Positions 54,081 through 63,617 are shown, numbered from the stretch's first letter. The stretch: DNA of 64,000 nt from Pseudomaricurvus alkylphenolicus (GCF_011683955.1 NZ_JAAQPI010000012.1:1-64000); one strand, 5' to 3'. The notes: a model not told the origin generated them from the letters alone. A program made the numbers and translations.

Positions 54081-54692
54081 ATGAAGATTTACGAGACCAG
54101 CACCGCGCCCAACGCCCGTCGGGTAAGAATGTTCCTGGCCGAGAAAGGCGTGAGTGTTGACTACGCCCAAGTGGATATCGTCGGCGGAGAAAACCTGAGT
54201 GAAGCCATGCGAGCCAAGAATCCCACCACCAAGATCCCCTTTCTGGAGCTGGACGACGGTACCTGCATCGGTGAAACCGTGGCCATCTGCCGCTACTTCG
54301 AAGAGCTGGAACCGAACAACAATCCTCTGATGGGCCGTAACCCTCTTGAAAAAGCGGAAGTGGAGATGTGGCAGCGACGCGCTGAGCTGCACGTCATGTT
54401 ACCAATCGGCATGTGCTTTCAGCACACCACCGGCTACTTCAAGGACCGTATGACTCCCGTCGCCGAGTGGGGTGAAGTTTCCGGTAAGAACGCGGTTGAA
54501 TATCTGAAGGATCTCAATGATCACCTTGCCGACTCGCGCTTCCTGGCTGGCGACTACTTCAGCATTGCCGACATCACCCTGTTGTGCGCCCTGGACTTTG
54601 GCCGGGTCATGAAAATACGCATTGCAGACGACCAGACTCACTTGCAGCGCTGGTACGAAGAAGTAAGTAGCCGCGACAGCGCCAAAGCCTGA
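54081..54692 (+). CDS. Glutathione S-transferase family protein
   Basis: The 203-residue protein has a thioredoxin-fold N-terminal domain ([24 protein letters not shown]; cis-Pro segment [11 protein letters not shown]; glutathione-binding [13 protein letters not shown]) and a helical C-terminal domain with [26 protein letters not shown]. Such enzymes conjugate or transfer glutathione on electrophiles. An AGGA site lies eight bases upstream. It is first in an operon with a second GST. Confidence 0.88.
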   Translation: MKIYETSTAPNARRVRMFLAEKGVSVDYAQVDIVGGENLSEAMRAKNPTTKIPFLELDDGTCIGETVAICRYFEELEPNNNPLMGRNPLEKAEVEMWQRRAELHVMLPIGMCFQHTTGYFKDRMTPVAEWGEVSGKNAVEYLKDLNDHLADSRFLAGDYFSIADITLLCALDFGRVMKIRIADDQTHLQRWYEEVSSRDSAKA

Positions 54693-54715
54693 GACAAACT
54701 CCCCGGAGAAACCCA

Positions 54716-55378
54716 ATGATTGACCTGTACACTGCCGCCACGCCCAACGGCTGGAAGGCATCGGTGGCCCTTGAAGAAATGGCGCTGCCTTATCATGTTC
54801 ACAAAGTGAATCTGTCAGAAGGCGAACAGAAGCAACCCGCCTTTCTGGAAATTTGCCCCAACGGTCGAATTCCAGCCATTGTGGATCGCGATAACGACCA
54901 CTTTGCCGTATTCGAATCCGGCGCCATCCTGATTTATCTTGCGGAAAAAAGCGGCAAATTCTTCCCCACCGATATCAAGGGTCGCTCCGAGGTGATCCAG
55001 TGGCTGATGTTCCAGATGGGTGGCGTCGGCCCCATGATGGGCCAGGCCAATGTGTTCTACCGCTACTTCCCGGAAAAAATCCAGCCCGCCATCGACCGCT
55101 ACCACAACGAGGTCAAACGACTGCTGACAGTGCTCGATACACGCCTCGCCGATAATGAATTTCTTGCCGGCGATTACAGCATCGCCGATATGGCCAACTG
55201 GTGTTGGGCGCGGACTCACGAATGGTCCGGCGTCGCTATTGATGAGCTATCGAATCTGCAGCGCTGGCTAAATACCATTGCCGAAAGACCGGCGGCTGTG
55301 CGCGGTATCGATGTACCCGGCAAGATAAACGTCAACAAGGAAGAGTTTGTCAAAGGCGCTCAAAAAATGCTGGCATAA
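54716..55378 (+). CDS. Nu-class (YfcG-like) glutathione S-transferase
   Basis: The 220-residue protein starts [22 protein letters not shown] and has [14 protein letters not shown] and [19 protein letters not shown], the pattern of Escherichia coli YfcG, a nu-class GST with disulfide-bond reductase activity on small substrates. The C-terminal helical domain has [21 protein letters not shown] site precedes the ATG, 23 bases after the first GST gene. Probably co-regulated with it by the TetR protein. Confidence 0.88.
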   Translation: MIDLYTAATPNGWKASVALEEMALPYHVHKVNLSEGEQKQPAFLEICPNGRIPAIVDRDNDHFAVFESGAILIYLAEKSGKFFPTDIKGRSEVIQWLMFQMGGVGPMMGQANVFYRYFPEKIQPAIDRYHNEVKRLLTVLDTRLADNEFLAGDYSIADMANWCWARTHEWSGVAIDELSNLQRWLNTIAERPAAVRGIDVPGKINVNKEEFVKGAQKMLA

Positions 55379-55403
55379 GAACCAATCTGTCTTAAAGAAC
55401 TGC

Positions 55404-55447
55404 GCTCCCCTGCCGATCGCCCGTTGAGGGTAAAAATCCAGGGGAGC
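55404..55447 (+). promoter_or_regulatory. Hairpin hiding the ribosome site of the next gene
   Basis: GCTCCCCTG (55404-55412) can pair perfectly with CAGGGGAGC (55439-55447), which contains the ribosome site GGGGAG of the gene starting at 55452. The loop is 26 bases. In the folded form the ribosome site is covered, so translation may depend on melting or on a factor. Confidence 0.45.
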
Positions 55448-55451
55448 AACG

Positions 55452-56456
55452 ATGATTCAATTTACGGTTGAACATGCCCATCAGCGCCTGCGCTCCCTGG
55501 TGGATCCTCGTCCGGCACCGACACAACCCACGCTTGACCCGGAACCTGCGCCAGAAGTCATTCCTGCGGCAACCGAAGCAAAAAAAGACGCCGCCATCTC
55601 GCTCGCCAGCCCCCTGGCGGCATCCCTGCCCGATTCACGCATGCAGCTGCTGATTGCCATGGTCGAATACCTGTCCGGTAAGAAAATTTCCACGTACGGT
55701 GATGGCGATCCCGCCAAAGCACTGGAGGTCAATTCCACGGCGAGCAGTCAAACACTGACTGTCGAGAGCTCACCTGACACCCTCAACGCCGCAGATACAA
55801 GCGCAGATGACTCTATCGCCAATGTGCGTATTCGCCTGCAGGAGTCTGAATCACTGCAAATTCATATGCAGGGGCAAGTGACACTGGGTGACGGCAGAGA
55901 AATGTCCTTTGCCTTCAGCGAAAGCCAACGGCGGGAACTGGATATCCGACTGCAGGTGAGTTTTGCTGAGGCCGCGACGCTGATCGATCCCCTGGTTATC
56001 AATCTGGATGGACCGCTGAGCCTGCAGGATAAAACAGTCGCATTCGACCTCAACGGTGACACCCTAAAAGAAGAACTGTCGCAACTGGACCGGGGCAGTT
56101 ACTACCTGGCTCTGGACCACAACGGCAACGGCAACATCGACGACGGCAGTGAATTGTTTGGCGCCATCAGCGGCGATGGCTTCGGGGAATTGGCCCTGCT
56201 GGACACGGATGGCAACGGCCTGATCGATGCCTCAGACCGGCATTTCAGCCAACTGATGCTATTCAGGCCCGGCGACGGCAGTTTTACCACCCTCAGCTCG
56301 GCAGGCGTTATCGCCCTGGGACTGGAAAACTCCGAGACTCCTTACACCTTTACCAACGACCAAGCGAAAGCCTTGGCACAGATCCGCAGCACCGGTTTTT
56401 ACCTGCGGGATGATGGTCGCAGCGGCAGCGTTCAACAGATCGATTTTGTCGTTTGA
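55452..56456 (+). CDS. Protein with two EF-hand-like calcium loops, function unknown
   Basis: The 334-residue protein has no signal peptide. The N-terminal third is low-complexity and Ala/Pro-rich; the middle (about 120-200) is a beta-rich region with LQIHMQGQVTLGDGREMSF. Two calcium-loop motifs follow: DHNGNGNIDDGSE (222-234) and DTDGNGLIDASD (251-262). The same pair of loops around an ELFG segment occurs near the C-terminus of many RTX-type and cell-surface proteins, but no RTX nonapeptides are present here. Its ribosome site is in a hairpin. I do not recognise a named family. Confidence 0.75.
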   Translation: MIQFTVEHAHQRLRSLVDPRPAPTQPTLDPEPAPEVIPAATEAKKDAAISLASPLAASLPDSRMQLLIAMVEYLSGKKISTYGDGDPAKALEVNSTASSQTLTVESSPDTLNAADTSADDSIANVRIRLQESESLQIHMQGQVTLGDGREMSFAFSESQRRELDIRLQVSFAEAATLIDPLVINLDGPLSLQDKTVAFDLNGDTLKEELSQLDRGSYYLALDHNGNGNIDDGSELFGAISGDGFGELALLDTDGNGLIDASDRHFSQLMLFRPGDGSFTTLSSAGVIALGLENSETPYTFTNDQAKALAQIRSTGFYLRDDGRSGSVQQIDFVV

Positions 56457-56683
56457 GACAAGATTAAAAGCCCCATTCGGGCCTGCTGCTCGCTCACAGC
56501 GAATTCTGCGCCAAAACCCGCCCCCTCCAACACTCCCGGCAGCGCCCTCCCCCATCAAAGAAAGTTAATAATTTTCAAAGACTTATAGAAAATCGAAACA
56601 AAAATCTCCGACCCCATTCAGATTCGCAACAAAAACCTGTCAAAAACGCCATATTTCGCTTCTAAATGCCGCCAAAAACCTTG

Positions 56684-56695
56684 TATACTACCGCG
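56684..56695 (+). promoter_or_regulatory. Predicted -10 region of the fusA promoter with GC-rich discriminator
   Basis: TATACT (56684-56689) is followed by ACCGCGC, the same discriminator style as in the rpsP promoter. No good -35 box stands 17 bases upstream (TCTAAA). The 271-base gap before fusA otherwise holds an AT-rich stretch (56560-56660) and a weak GCCCC-ATTC-GGGC hairpin near 56470. Confidence 0.45.
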
Positions 56696-56727
56696 CAATT
56701 TTTTCCCAGGCCTATTGAGAAACAGCA

Positions 56728-58815
56728 ATGACCGACTTATCCAAATACAGAAATATCGGTATCTTCGCGCACGTTGACGCCGGTAAAACCACCTCTACCG
56801 AACGTATCCTGAAGTTGACCGGTAAGATCCATAAAACCGGTGAAGTACACGACGGTGAATCCACCACTGACTTCATGGAGCAGGAAGCTGAGCGTGGTAT
56901 TACCATTCAGTCAGCGGCAACCACCTGTTTCTGGAAAGACCACCGCATGAACATCATCGATACTCCAGGGCACGTTGACTTCACCGTTGAAGTTTACCGT
57001 TCTCTGAAAGTTCTCGATGGCGGCATCGGCGTATTCTGTGGCTCCGGCGGTGTTGAGCCTCAGTCCGAAACCAACTGGCGTTACGCCACCGAGTCTGAAG
57101 TTGCCCGTCTGATCTTCGTCAACAAGCTGGACCGCATGGGTGCTGACTTCTACCGCGTGGTAGATCAGGTCAAGAAGGTACTGGGCGCCAACCCTCTGGT
57201 GATGACCCTGCCTATCGGCATCGAAGACGACTTCAAAGGCGTTGTCGACGTACTGAGCCAGAAGGCTTACATCTGGGACGACACTGGCCTGCCAGAAAAC
57301 TTCGAGATCGTCGACATCCCCGAAGACATGGTTGACGACGCTGCCGCTTACCGCGAAGAGCTGATCGAAACCGCTGTTGAACAGGACGATGACCTGCTGG
57401 AAGCCTACATGGAAGGCGAAGAGCCCACCATCGAAGACATCAAGCGTTGTATCCGTAAGGGTACCCGCGACCTGGCCTTCTTCCCCACTTACTGTGGCTC
57501 CGCCTTTAAGAACAAGGGTATCCAGCTGATCCTGGACGCCGTTGTTGACTACCTGCCTGCGCCTACCGAAGTTGATCCTCAGCCTCTGACTGACGACGAG
57601 ACTGGTGAGCCCACTGGCGAAGTCGCTACCGTATCTGCCGAAGAGCCACTGCGCGCCCTGGCATTCAAGATCATGGACGACCGTTTCGGCGCCCTGACCT
57701 TTATCCGTATTTACTCTGGTGTTCTGGAAAAAGGCATGACCATCCTGAACTCCTACACCGGCAAGACCGAGCGCGTTGGCCGTATGGTTGAGATGCATGC
57801 GGACGAGCGTACCGAACTGGATCGCGCCCAGGCCGGTGACATCATCGCCGTGGTTGGCATGAAGAACGTTCAAACCGGTCACACCCTGTGTGATCCGAAC
57901 AACCCATGTACTCTGGAACCCATGATCTTCCCAGAGCCAGTGATCTCCATCGCTGTGTCTCCGAAAGACAAAGGCTCCACCGAGAAGATGGGTGTTGCCA
58001 TCGGTAAGATGGTTGCCGAAGATCCTTCTTTCGTCGTTGAAACTGACGAAGACTCCGGTGAAACCATCCTCAAAGGTATGGGTGAACTGCACCTGGACAT
58101 TAAAGTCGACATTCTCAAGCGTACCTACGGCGTTGAGCTGGAAGTGGGCGAGCCTCAGGTAGCCTACCGCGAGACCATCACCCAGCCTCTGGAAGACAGC
58201 TACACCCACAAGAAGCAGTCCGGTGGTTCCGGTCAGTTCGGTAAGATCGACTACCGCATCCGTCCGAATGAGCCTGGTACCGGCTTCACCTTCGAGTCCA
58301 CCGTTGTGGGCGGTAACGTTCCCAAGGAATTCTTCCCAGCTATTGAGAAGGGCTTCAAGAACATGATGGACGAAGGTCCTCTGGCCGGCTTCCCGATGCT
58401 GGACGTTCACGTTGAGCTGTACGACGGTGGCTACCACGCCGTTGACTCCTCTGCGGTAGCCTTCGAAATCGCTGCCAAAGGCGCTTACCGTCAGTCTATG
58501 CCTAAGGCCGGTCCTCAGCTGATCGAACCCATCATGAAGGTTGACGTGTTCACTCCGGAAGACAACGTGGGTGACGTCATCGGTGACCTGAACCGTCGTC
58601 GTGGCATGATCAAAGATCAGGAAGCCGGCACCACTGGTGTTCGCATCAAGGCCGACGTACCTCTTTCCGAGATGTTCGGCTACATTGGTCACCTGCGTAC
58701 CATCACTTCCGGTCGTGGTCAGTTCTCCATGGAGTTCAGCCACTACCTGCCGTGCCCGCAGACTGTCGCCGAGAAGGTTATCGAAGAAGCCAAAGAGCGC
58801 AAGGCTGCCAAGTAA
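56728..58815 (+). CDS. fusA: Translation elongation factor G (FusA2-like paralogue form)
   Basis: The 695-residue GTPase has [15 protein letters not shown] (P-loop), [20 protein letters not shown] and NKLDRMGAD, followed by EF-G domains II-V with [15 protein letters not shown] and [15 protein letters not shown]. It moves tRNA and mRNA through the ribosome or helps recycle it. The opening [19 protein letters not shown] and [10 protein letters not shown] resemble the second EF-G copy (FusA2) of Pseudomonas and Vibrio rather than the str-operon copy. It stands alone, with no rpsL, rpsG or tuf neighbours. Codon use is strongly biased to CGT, GGT and CTG, unlike its neighbours, as in highly expressed ribosomal genes. 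Confidence 0.93.
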   Translation: MTDLSKYRNIGIFAHVDAGKTTSTERILKLTGKIHKTGEVHDGESTTDFMEQEAERGITIQSAATTCFWKDHRMNIIDTPGHVDFTVEVYRSLKVLDGGIGVFCGSGGVEPQSETNWRYATESEVARLIFVNKLDRMGADFYRVVDQVKKVLGANPLVMTLPIGIEDDFKGVVDVLSQKAYIWDDTGLPENFEIVDIPEDMVDDAAAYREELIETAVEQDDDLLEAYMEGEEPTIEDIKRCIRKGTRDLAFFPTYCGSAFKNKGIQLILDAVVDYLPAPTEVDPQPLTDDETGEPTGEVATVSAEEPLRALAFKIMDDRFGALTFIRIYSGVLEKGMTILNSYTGKTERVGRMVEMHADERTELDRAQAGDIIAVVGMKNVQTGHTLCDPNNPCTLEPMIFPEPVISIAVSPKDKGSTEKMGVAIGKMVAEDPSFVVETDEDSGETILKGMGELHLDIKVDILKRTYGVELEVGEPQVAYRETITQPLEDSYTHKKQSGGSGQFGKIDYRIRPNEPGTGFTFESTVVGGNVPKEFFPAIEKGFKNMMDEGPLAGFPMLDVHVELYDGGYHAVDSSAVAFEIAAKGAYRQSMPKAGPQLIEPIMKVDVFTPEDNVGDVIGDLNRRRGMIKDQEAGTTGVRIKADVPLSEMFGYIGHLRTITSGRGQFSMEFSHYLPCPQTVAEKVIEEAKERKAAK

Positions 58816-58840
58816 GCCTTTAGCGACTTAACTTCTAAAA

Positions 58841-58873
58841 AACCCGGTTGCGCAAGCAACCGGGTTTTTTTAT
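58841..58873 (+). terminator. Rho-independent terminator of fusA
   Basis: AACCCGGTTG (58841-58850) pairs with CAACCGGGTT (58857-58866), with one more C-G pair closing a GCAA tetraloop. A run of seven T residues follows. It lies 25 bases beyond the fusA stop. Confidence 0.95.
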
Positions 58874-58928
58874 GCCTCAACTCAAACCTAACAATGAGGC
58901 AGAAAACTCAGTGTACCGCGGAGCTAGC

Positions 58929-59071
58929 GGAGGCTGGGGGTGCCGTTTTCCGGGCATAAAAGAGGGCGCCGAAGGAGTAAAAAAGACAGGCGCTTTTTGC
59001 TTGGCTTTTTTGGGACTGAGGGAAGGCCGGAGGGCCGCCCGACAGCTCGGAAAACGGCACCCCCAGCCTCC
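58929..59071. repeat. Long inverted repeat (24-bp arms) downstream of fusA
   Basis: Arms at 58929-58952 and 59048-59071 are perfectly complementary and GC-rich (core GGCTGGGGGTGCCG facing CGGCACCCCCAGCC), with a 95-base spacer. The spacer includes an AAAAAA/TTTTTT stretch and a small GGCC-rich hairpin. It fills the gap between the fusA terminator and the convergent molybdopterin oxidoreductase gene. It could be a structured RNA, a mobile palindromic repeat or a strong transcription barrier. Confidence 0.75.
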
Positions 59072-59111
59072 ACTTGAGGCACGAAACTAGAAGCCCCTGA
59101 ACTAAACCAAC

Positions 59112-61247
59112 TCAGGCCGCCCCAACGGTAACAACGACACCATTCAAAGCCGCATTACCGGTAACCCGATCATAAAACTTCTCATCGGTAATATCGTTAC
59201 AACTGACACCCGCCTGCTCAGACGCAATGCCCAATTGAACGCCATCACGCTGATGCCCCCAGCCATGAGGCAGACTCACCACTCCAGGCATCATCTCATC
59301 TGTGGCGACCACCGTGGTAACCACCTCACCAACCCGAGACTGAACCCGAACCTCAGACTGATCCTCCAACCCACGCGCTCGCAGATCATCCGGGTGCATC
59401 AACAACTGCCAGCGGGGTTTACCCTTCACCAGACGCTGATAATTGTGCATCCATGAATTACAACTGCGCACATGACGGCGTCCGATCAACAACAACTCCC
59501 GCTCATCGAGATCCACCCTGCTGGCCTGCAAACGCTCCACATCCGCCAGCACAAAATCCACCGCCAGATGAATCTTGCCATCCTCCGTACACAACCGCGC
59601 AGCCATTCCCGGCTGCAAAGGGCCAAGATCCAGGCCGTGAGGGTGCTCCCTGATCTTATCCAAAGTCAGCGCCAACTCGTGATCACCCTGACTGCCGTAA
59701 TGACCATATTGAATTCCCATATCCAACATCTGTGCAGGCGCAGGCAATGGCTTTAACTCACGATCCTTCAAGTGGGCAATCTCCACCGACAACTGATTGA
59801 GAATCTGCCAATCGTGAAGCGAATCTTCGGCCGGCTCAAATACCGGCTCGTTGTAGCGAGCCGTGTTGTGAACCGCCAGCCGATGAAAAGCGATATCGTA
59901 ATGGTCGTGCTCCAAAGGCCCCGTGGGCGGCAAAATAATATCCGCATGGCGAGTGGTCTCATTGATATAAATATCAATCGCCACCATAAACTCCAGGCCG
60001 TCCAGTGCCTGATCCAATTGGCGGCCATTGGGCGCCGACAACACCGGATTGCCGGCGATCGTCATCAAACCGCGAATCTGCCCTTCGCCTTCGGTCAACA
60101 TCTCTTCGGCCATCACCGAGGTTGGCAACTCACCGCTGAATTCCGGCAACCCACTCACACGGCTTTGCCAGCGGCCAAAGTTTCCAGCGCCGGTCTCGCC
60201 CGGTTTTACATAACCCATCGCCGGCGACGTCAACAGCCCCCCCCCGCGGGAATCAGTCGCACCGATCAATACATTAATAACCTGAATCGCCCACTGGCAC
60301 AGAGTGCCAAACGACTGCACCGAAACACCCATGCGCCCATAGCAAACCGCTCTCTGAGTATTCGCCAACTCGCGGGCCAATTCACGAATACGATCCGCAT
60401 CGATACCGGTCTGCTGCTGGGCCAGCTCCGGAGTGAAGCTCGCACAAGCTTTTTGGACGTCGTCCAAACCATCAACTACAGATGTCAGGTGACCCGGATT
60501 GACAAGATCCTCTTCAAACAAAGTCTGAATAACTGCCATCAACAAAAACGCATCAGTACCCGGACGGATAAACAGATGCTCGTCGGCAATCTCCGCCGTC
60601 TCGCTGCGACGGGGATCAATCACTAAAAAGCGGCCGCCCCGCTTCTGAATAGCCTTCAAGCGTTTGGTCACATCAGGCACAGTCATCAGACTGCCATTGG
60701 AGGCCAGGGGATTACCGCCGATGATCACCATAAAATCCGTGTGATCGATGTCGGGGATTGGAATCATAAACTGGTGGCCATACATGGCCATGCCCATCAG
60801 CTGGTGAGGCAACTGATCCAGAGAAGTGGCGGAAAAGTTGTTCTTACTGCCCACCGCTTTGCGGATAATACCGGCGTGCGTCATTGTGCCGTAGTTATGC
60901 ACGCCGGGGTTACCACCATAAACAGCCACGGCATCATTGCCATGCTCCAGCTGGATAGCCGCAATCCGCTCAGACACCTCACTCAGGGCTTCATCCCAGC
61001 CTATGGCCTGCCATTCGCCATCCACCTTTTTCACCGGTTGGCGCAGCCGATCCGGGTCCTCATGCAAGTCCTGTAAGGCGGTTGCCTTGGGGCAGATATG
61101 GCCCCGGCTCAGGGGGTCACTCTTGTCCCCTTTGATCGAAAGGATCTGTTCGCCCCGGGTCTTGATCTCCAGACCACAAATGGCTTCGCACAGATGGCAG
61201 GCTCGGTAGTGGATTTTGGTAGGTTCGTCTATTTGTTGTTCGGACAT
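59112..61247 (-). CDS. Molybdopterin oxidoreductase with one 4Fe-4S cluster
   Basis: The 711-residue protein has an N-terminal Fe4S4 domain with Cys17, Cys20, Cys24 and Cys52 (HLCEAIC and RGHICPKA), then the molybdopterin-binding domains (GGNPGVHNYGTMTHAG, GGNPLASNG, VIDPRRSETAEIADEHLFIRPGTD) and the C-terminal molydop-binding domain (HPDDLRARGLEDQSEVRVQSR). It has no Tat signal, so it works in the cytoplasm. The usual Cys or selenocysteine that holds the metal is not visible near residues 140-150, where SATSLDQLPH occurs. Substrate unknown; formate, nitrate or an organic substrate cannot be separated by sequence alone. No partner subunit is adjacent. Confidence 0.87.
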   Translation of the reverse strand: MSEQQIDEPTKIHYRACHLCEAICGLEIKTRGEQILSIKGDKSDPLSRGHICPKATALQDLHEDPDRLRQPVKKVDGEWQAIGWDEALSEVSERIAAIQLEHGNDAVAVYGGNPGVHNYGTMTHAGIIRKAVGSKNNFSATSLDQLPHQLMGMAMYGHQFMIPIPDIDHTDFMVIIGGNPLASNGSLMTVPDVTKRLKAIQKRGGRFLVIDPRRSETAEIADEHLFIRPGTDAFLLMAVIQTLFEEDLVNPGHLTSVVDGLDDVQKACASFTPELAQQQTGIDADRIRELARELANTQRAVCYGRMGVSVQSFGTLCQWAIQVINVLIGATDSRGGGLLTSPAMGYVKPGETGAGNFGRWQSRVSGLPEFSGELPTSVMAEEMLTEGEGQIRGLMTIAGNPVLSAPNGRQLDQALDGLEFMVAIDIYINETTRHADIILPPTGPLEHDHYDIAFHRLAVHNTARYNEPVFEPAEDSLHDWQILNQLSVEIAHLKDRELKPLPAPAQMLDMGIQYGHYGSQGDHELALTLDKIREHPHGLDLGPLQPGMAARLCTEDGKIHLAVDFVLADVERLQASRVDLDERELLLIGRRHVRSCNSWMHNYQRLVKGKPRWQLLMHPDDLRARGLEDQSEVRVQSRVGEVVTTVVATDEMMPGVVSLPHGWGHQRDGVQLGIASEQAGVSCNDITDEKFYDRVTGNAALNGVVVTVGAA

Positions 61248-61313
61248 GGCTAATCACTCGTCTTTGTTATGACTTTATGTAACCACAATCACAAATCGGC
61301 AACGAGTTTATTT

Positions 61314-61335
61314 GCGTGATTGCGCTGTATCACGC
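61314..61335. other. Hairpin between enoyl-CoA hydratase and molybdopterin oxidoreductase genes
   Basis: GCGTGAT and ATCACGC form a perfect 7-bp stem with an 8-base loop. It may be an operator or a processed hairpin; there is no T-run on the minus strand that would make it a terminator. Confidence 0.35.
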
Positions 61336-61385
61336 CCGATGATAGGGCTCATAGAGGTATCTGCTCTTGTGTCGTCTCGATCAGC

Positions 61386-62099
61386 TTATCCAGCCAACGC
61401 CTCCAAGGCTTCCATTTGAGTCTTGTAGTCTTCCTCAATGGCCCAATCCAGCCTCTCCAGCCATTGTGCCCGCGCCTTCAGCTTTGTCGCCAGGTGAGCT
61501 GGCATATTGAGGCCCTTCAGGCGAGTTGCCTCAGCAGTTGCCGCCTGCATGATCTCTTGCGCCGGAACCACTTTATCGAGGAAGCCAGCGACCACCGCAG
61601 TAGCGGGATCATACATTTCACCATTGACGACTGAGCGATTGAAAAATGCGGGCGTCAATCGGCCACGGGGCAGTTCAATACCAACATGGTGCATGGTCAT
61701 ACCGATTTGGACCTCATTAAGGCCCAGGTTAAAAGGTCCGTCCACACCAATGCGATAGTCACAGGCCATCAGGGTAAAGCAGCCCTGGGCAATGGAGTGG
61801 CCGGTGCAGACACCGACAACCGGATACGGGAATGCCAACAGTCGACGACACAGCCGTGAACCGGCGGTCACCATCTCCACGCCCTCGCGTGCGTCCCTCT
61901 GAAACACCTTCAGGTCAAAACCGCCGGAGAAGATACCCGGTTGACCTACCAGCATGACGACCGCTTTATCGGCCTCAGCCTTATCCAAGGCACCATTGAT
62001 CGCCTGAATATGTTCCGGCGACATCGCATTCACCTTACCGTTTTGCATGGTAATGGTGGCGATACCGTCATTTAATTCGTAGTTCACCAAATCGGTCAT
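61386..62099 (-). CDS. Enoyl-CoA hydratase/isomerase family protein
   Basis: The 237-residue crotonase-fold protein has oxyanion-hole segments GIFSGGFDLKVF and CTGHSIAQGCFTLMACDYRIG, then NLGLNEVQIGMTM with a possible catalytic Glu. It probably acts on an acyl-CoA, as hydratase or isomerase. ATG at 62099 (MTDLVNYEL) is preferred; an ATG 18 bases upstream is possible. It lies downstream of an acyl-CoA dehydrogenase gene, which fits fatty-acid or related acid breakdown, although a hairpin separates them. Confidence 0.88.
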   Translation of the reverse strand: MTDLVNYELNDGIATITMQNGKVNAMSPEHIQAINGALDKAEADKAVVMLVGQPGIFSGGFDLKVFQRDAREGVEMVTAGSRLCRRLLAFPYPVVGVCTGHSIAQGCFTLMACDYRIGVDGPFNLGLNEVQIGMTMHHVGIELPRGRLTPAFFNRSVVNGEMYDPATAVVAGFLDKVVPAQEIMQAATAEATRLKGLNMPAHLATKLKARAQWLERLDWAIEEDYKTQMEALEALAG

Positions 62100-62215
62100 G
62101 GGTTGTTCATCTCTCATTGTTCTGATTCAGTTCCATTATTGTACAGGCGGATGGGCTCTGACAGTGGCCAAAAACAGCAACCTGACTAACGAAAAAATCC
62201 ACACCCAAAACGACA

Positions 62216-62249
62216 AAACCGGATCGATGCCTGCACCTCGATCCGGTTT
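62216..62249 (-). terminator. Probable terminator after the acyl-CoA dehydrogenase gene
   Basis: AAACCGGATCGA (62216-62227) and TCGATCCGGTTT (62238-62249) form a perfect 12-bp stem with a 10-base loop. On the minus strand the stem is followed by GTCGTTTTGGG, a short T-run three bases away. It lies about 40 bases after the acyl-CoA dehydrogenase stop. Confidence 0.6.
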
Positions 62250-62289
62250 GTTGCAATATTCAGGTTTTTTAAAGAGCCCTAAATAACCC

Positions 62290-63438
62290 TTAACGCCCCA
62301 GAATCCCCCGGGAAATCACTTCTTTCATAATCTCAGAAGTACCTGCATAGATTGTCTGAATACGGGCATCCACATAGAAACGGGAAATCGGGTATTCCGT
62401 GGTGTAGCCGTAGCCGCCAAACAATTGCAGACATTCGTTCACCGCACGCAGCTGCATCTCAGTCGTCGTCAGCTTGAGAATCGCGGCATCCTCCACCGTC
62501 ATGGTGCCCTGCTTGAATTTGGCCATATTTTGGTCCAGAAGCGCCTTGCTCAAGGCGATGTCGGACTTGACCTCGGCCAGCTTAAAGCGGGTATTCTGGA
62601 ACTGAGAAATGGGCTGACCAAAGGCCTTGCGTTCTTGGACATAGGCCACCGCCAGATCCAGAGCCCCCTGAGCCTGAGCCACCGCCTGAGTCGCACAACC
62701 AAGGCGCTCGCGGGGCAACTCCTCCATCAGGTGCACAAAGCCCTTGTTCTCCCCGCCCAGCAGGGCTGAGGCAGGCACTCTCAGGTTATCGAAAAACAGC
62801 TCAGCGGTATCGCTGGTGTGCTGCCCGATTTTCTCGATCTTCTGCCCCTTGGAGAAACCGGGCAAGGATGCATCTACCAGGAACAGGGAGATTCCCTTGG
62901 AACCGGCATTGGGGTCAGTCTTTGCACAGACGATCACCACATCAGCGTGAATACCGTTGGTGATAAACACCTTGGAACCGTTGATTATGTAATCATCACC
63001 GTCACGTACCGCACTGGTGCGCATGCCGGCCAAGTCACTGCCGGCACCGGGTTCGGTCATGGCAATGGCACCTACAGCTTCACCCGTGACCATTTTAGGC
63101 AGCCATTCGTCTTTCTGAGACTCAGTACCGAGATTAAAGATATAAGGCGCCACAATGTTGGCATGAATGTTATAACCACTGCCCAGGCCACCGTAACCCA
63201 GACGTGACAATTCCCACTCAATCATCTGGTTGACTTCAAAAGAGGCACCGGCCGAACCGTACTGTTCCGGCATGTCGACACACAGAAGACCAGCGGCACC
63301 CATGGTGTTCCACAGCTCCCGTGGCACCATATGGTCCTTCTCCCACTGCTCGAAGTGAGGTTCTACTTCCTGCTCAAAGAAACGCAGGACCATATCGCGG
63401 AACAATTCCAGTTCTTCAAAATTTTCGGCAGCCGTCAT
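62290..63438 (-). CDS. Acyl-CoA dehydrogenase
   Basis: The 382-residue flavoprotein shows AIAMTEPGAGSDLAGMRT and FITNGIHADVVIVCAKTD (FAD-binding middle domain), RRLGCATQA-like helices in the C-terminal domain and IYAGTSEIMKEVISRGILGR, with the usual catalytic Glu in the last segment. It introduces the double bond into an acyl-CoA, passing electrons to ETF. Chain length or branching preference cannot be told. It is divergent from the AraC-type gene at 63618. Confidence 0.92.
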   Translation of the reverse strand: MTAAENFEELELFRDMVLRFFEQEVEPHFEQWEKDHMVPRELWNTMGAAGLLCVDMPEQYGSAGASFEVNQMIEWELSRLGYGGLGSGYNIHANIVAPYIFNLGTESQKDEWLPKMVTGEAVGAIAMTEPGAGSDLAGMRTSAVRDGDDYIINGSKVFITNGIHADVVIVCAKTDPNAGSKGISLFLVDASLPGFSKGQKIEKIGQHTSDTAELFFDNLRVPASALLGGENKGFVHLMEELPRERLGCATQAVAQAQGALDLAVAYVQERKAFGQPISQFQNTRFKLAEVKSDIALSKALLDQNMAKFKQGTMTVEDAAILKLTTTEMQLRAVNECLQLFGGYGYTTEYPISRFYVDARIQTIYAGTSEIMKEVISRGILGR

Positions 63439-63500
63439 CGCCAGACCTCATAAATGTGGGCGGTTTAGAGAAGGCATAATTCTTGGTCAAAATTCACTGC

Positions 63501-63528
63501 TGGACAATGATCAATGCTGCCATATAAT
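63501..63528 (+). promoter_or_regulatory. Predicted sigma-70 promoter before the last AraC-type gene
   Basis: TGGACA (63501-63506), a 16-base spacer and a perfect TATAAT (63523-63528). It reads toward the AraC-type gene, with a leader of about 83 bases. It lies in the region shared with the divergent acyl-CoA dehydrogenase gene. Confidence 0.6.
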
Positions 63529-63617
63529 TAGCATTTTCGGACAGCGACTTTTTGAGAAATGGCTGTCTACCTACAGATATAGCACTAATAGCAAAGATTA
63601 TTACCAGAATCGGACAC

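Noticed and set aside
56911-58743. 610-codon open frame antisense to fusA
   Set aside because: It is a by-product of the strong codon bias of fusA and its translation has no recognisable domain.
58848-59090. 80-codon open frame over the long inverted repeat after fusA
   Set aside because: It starts within the terminator hairpin of fusA and its sequence follows the palindrome arms.
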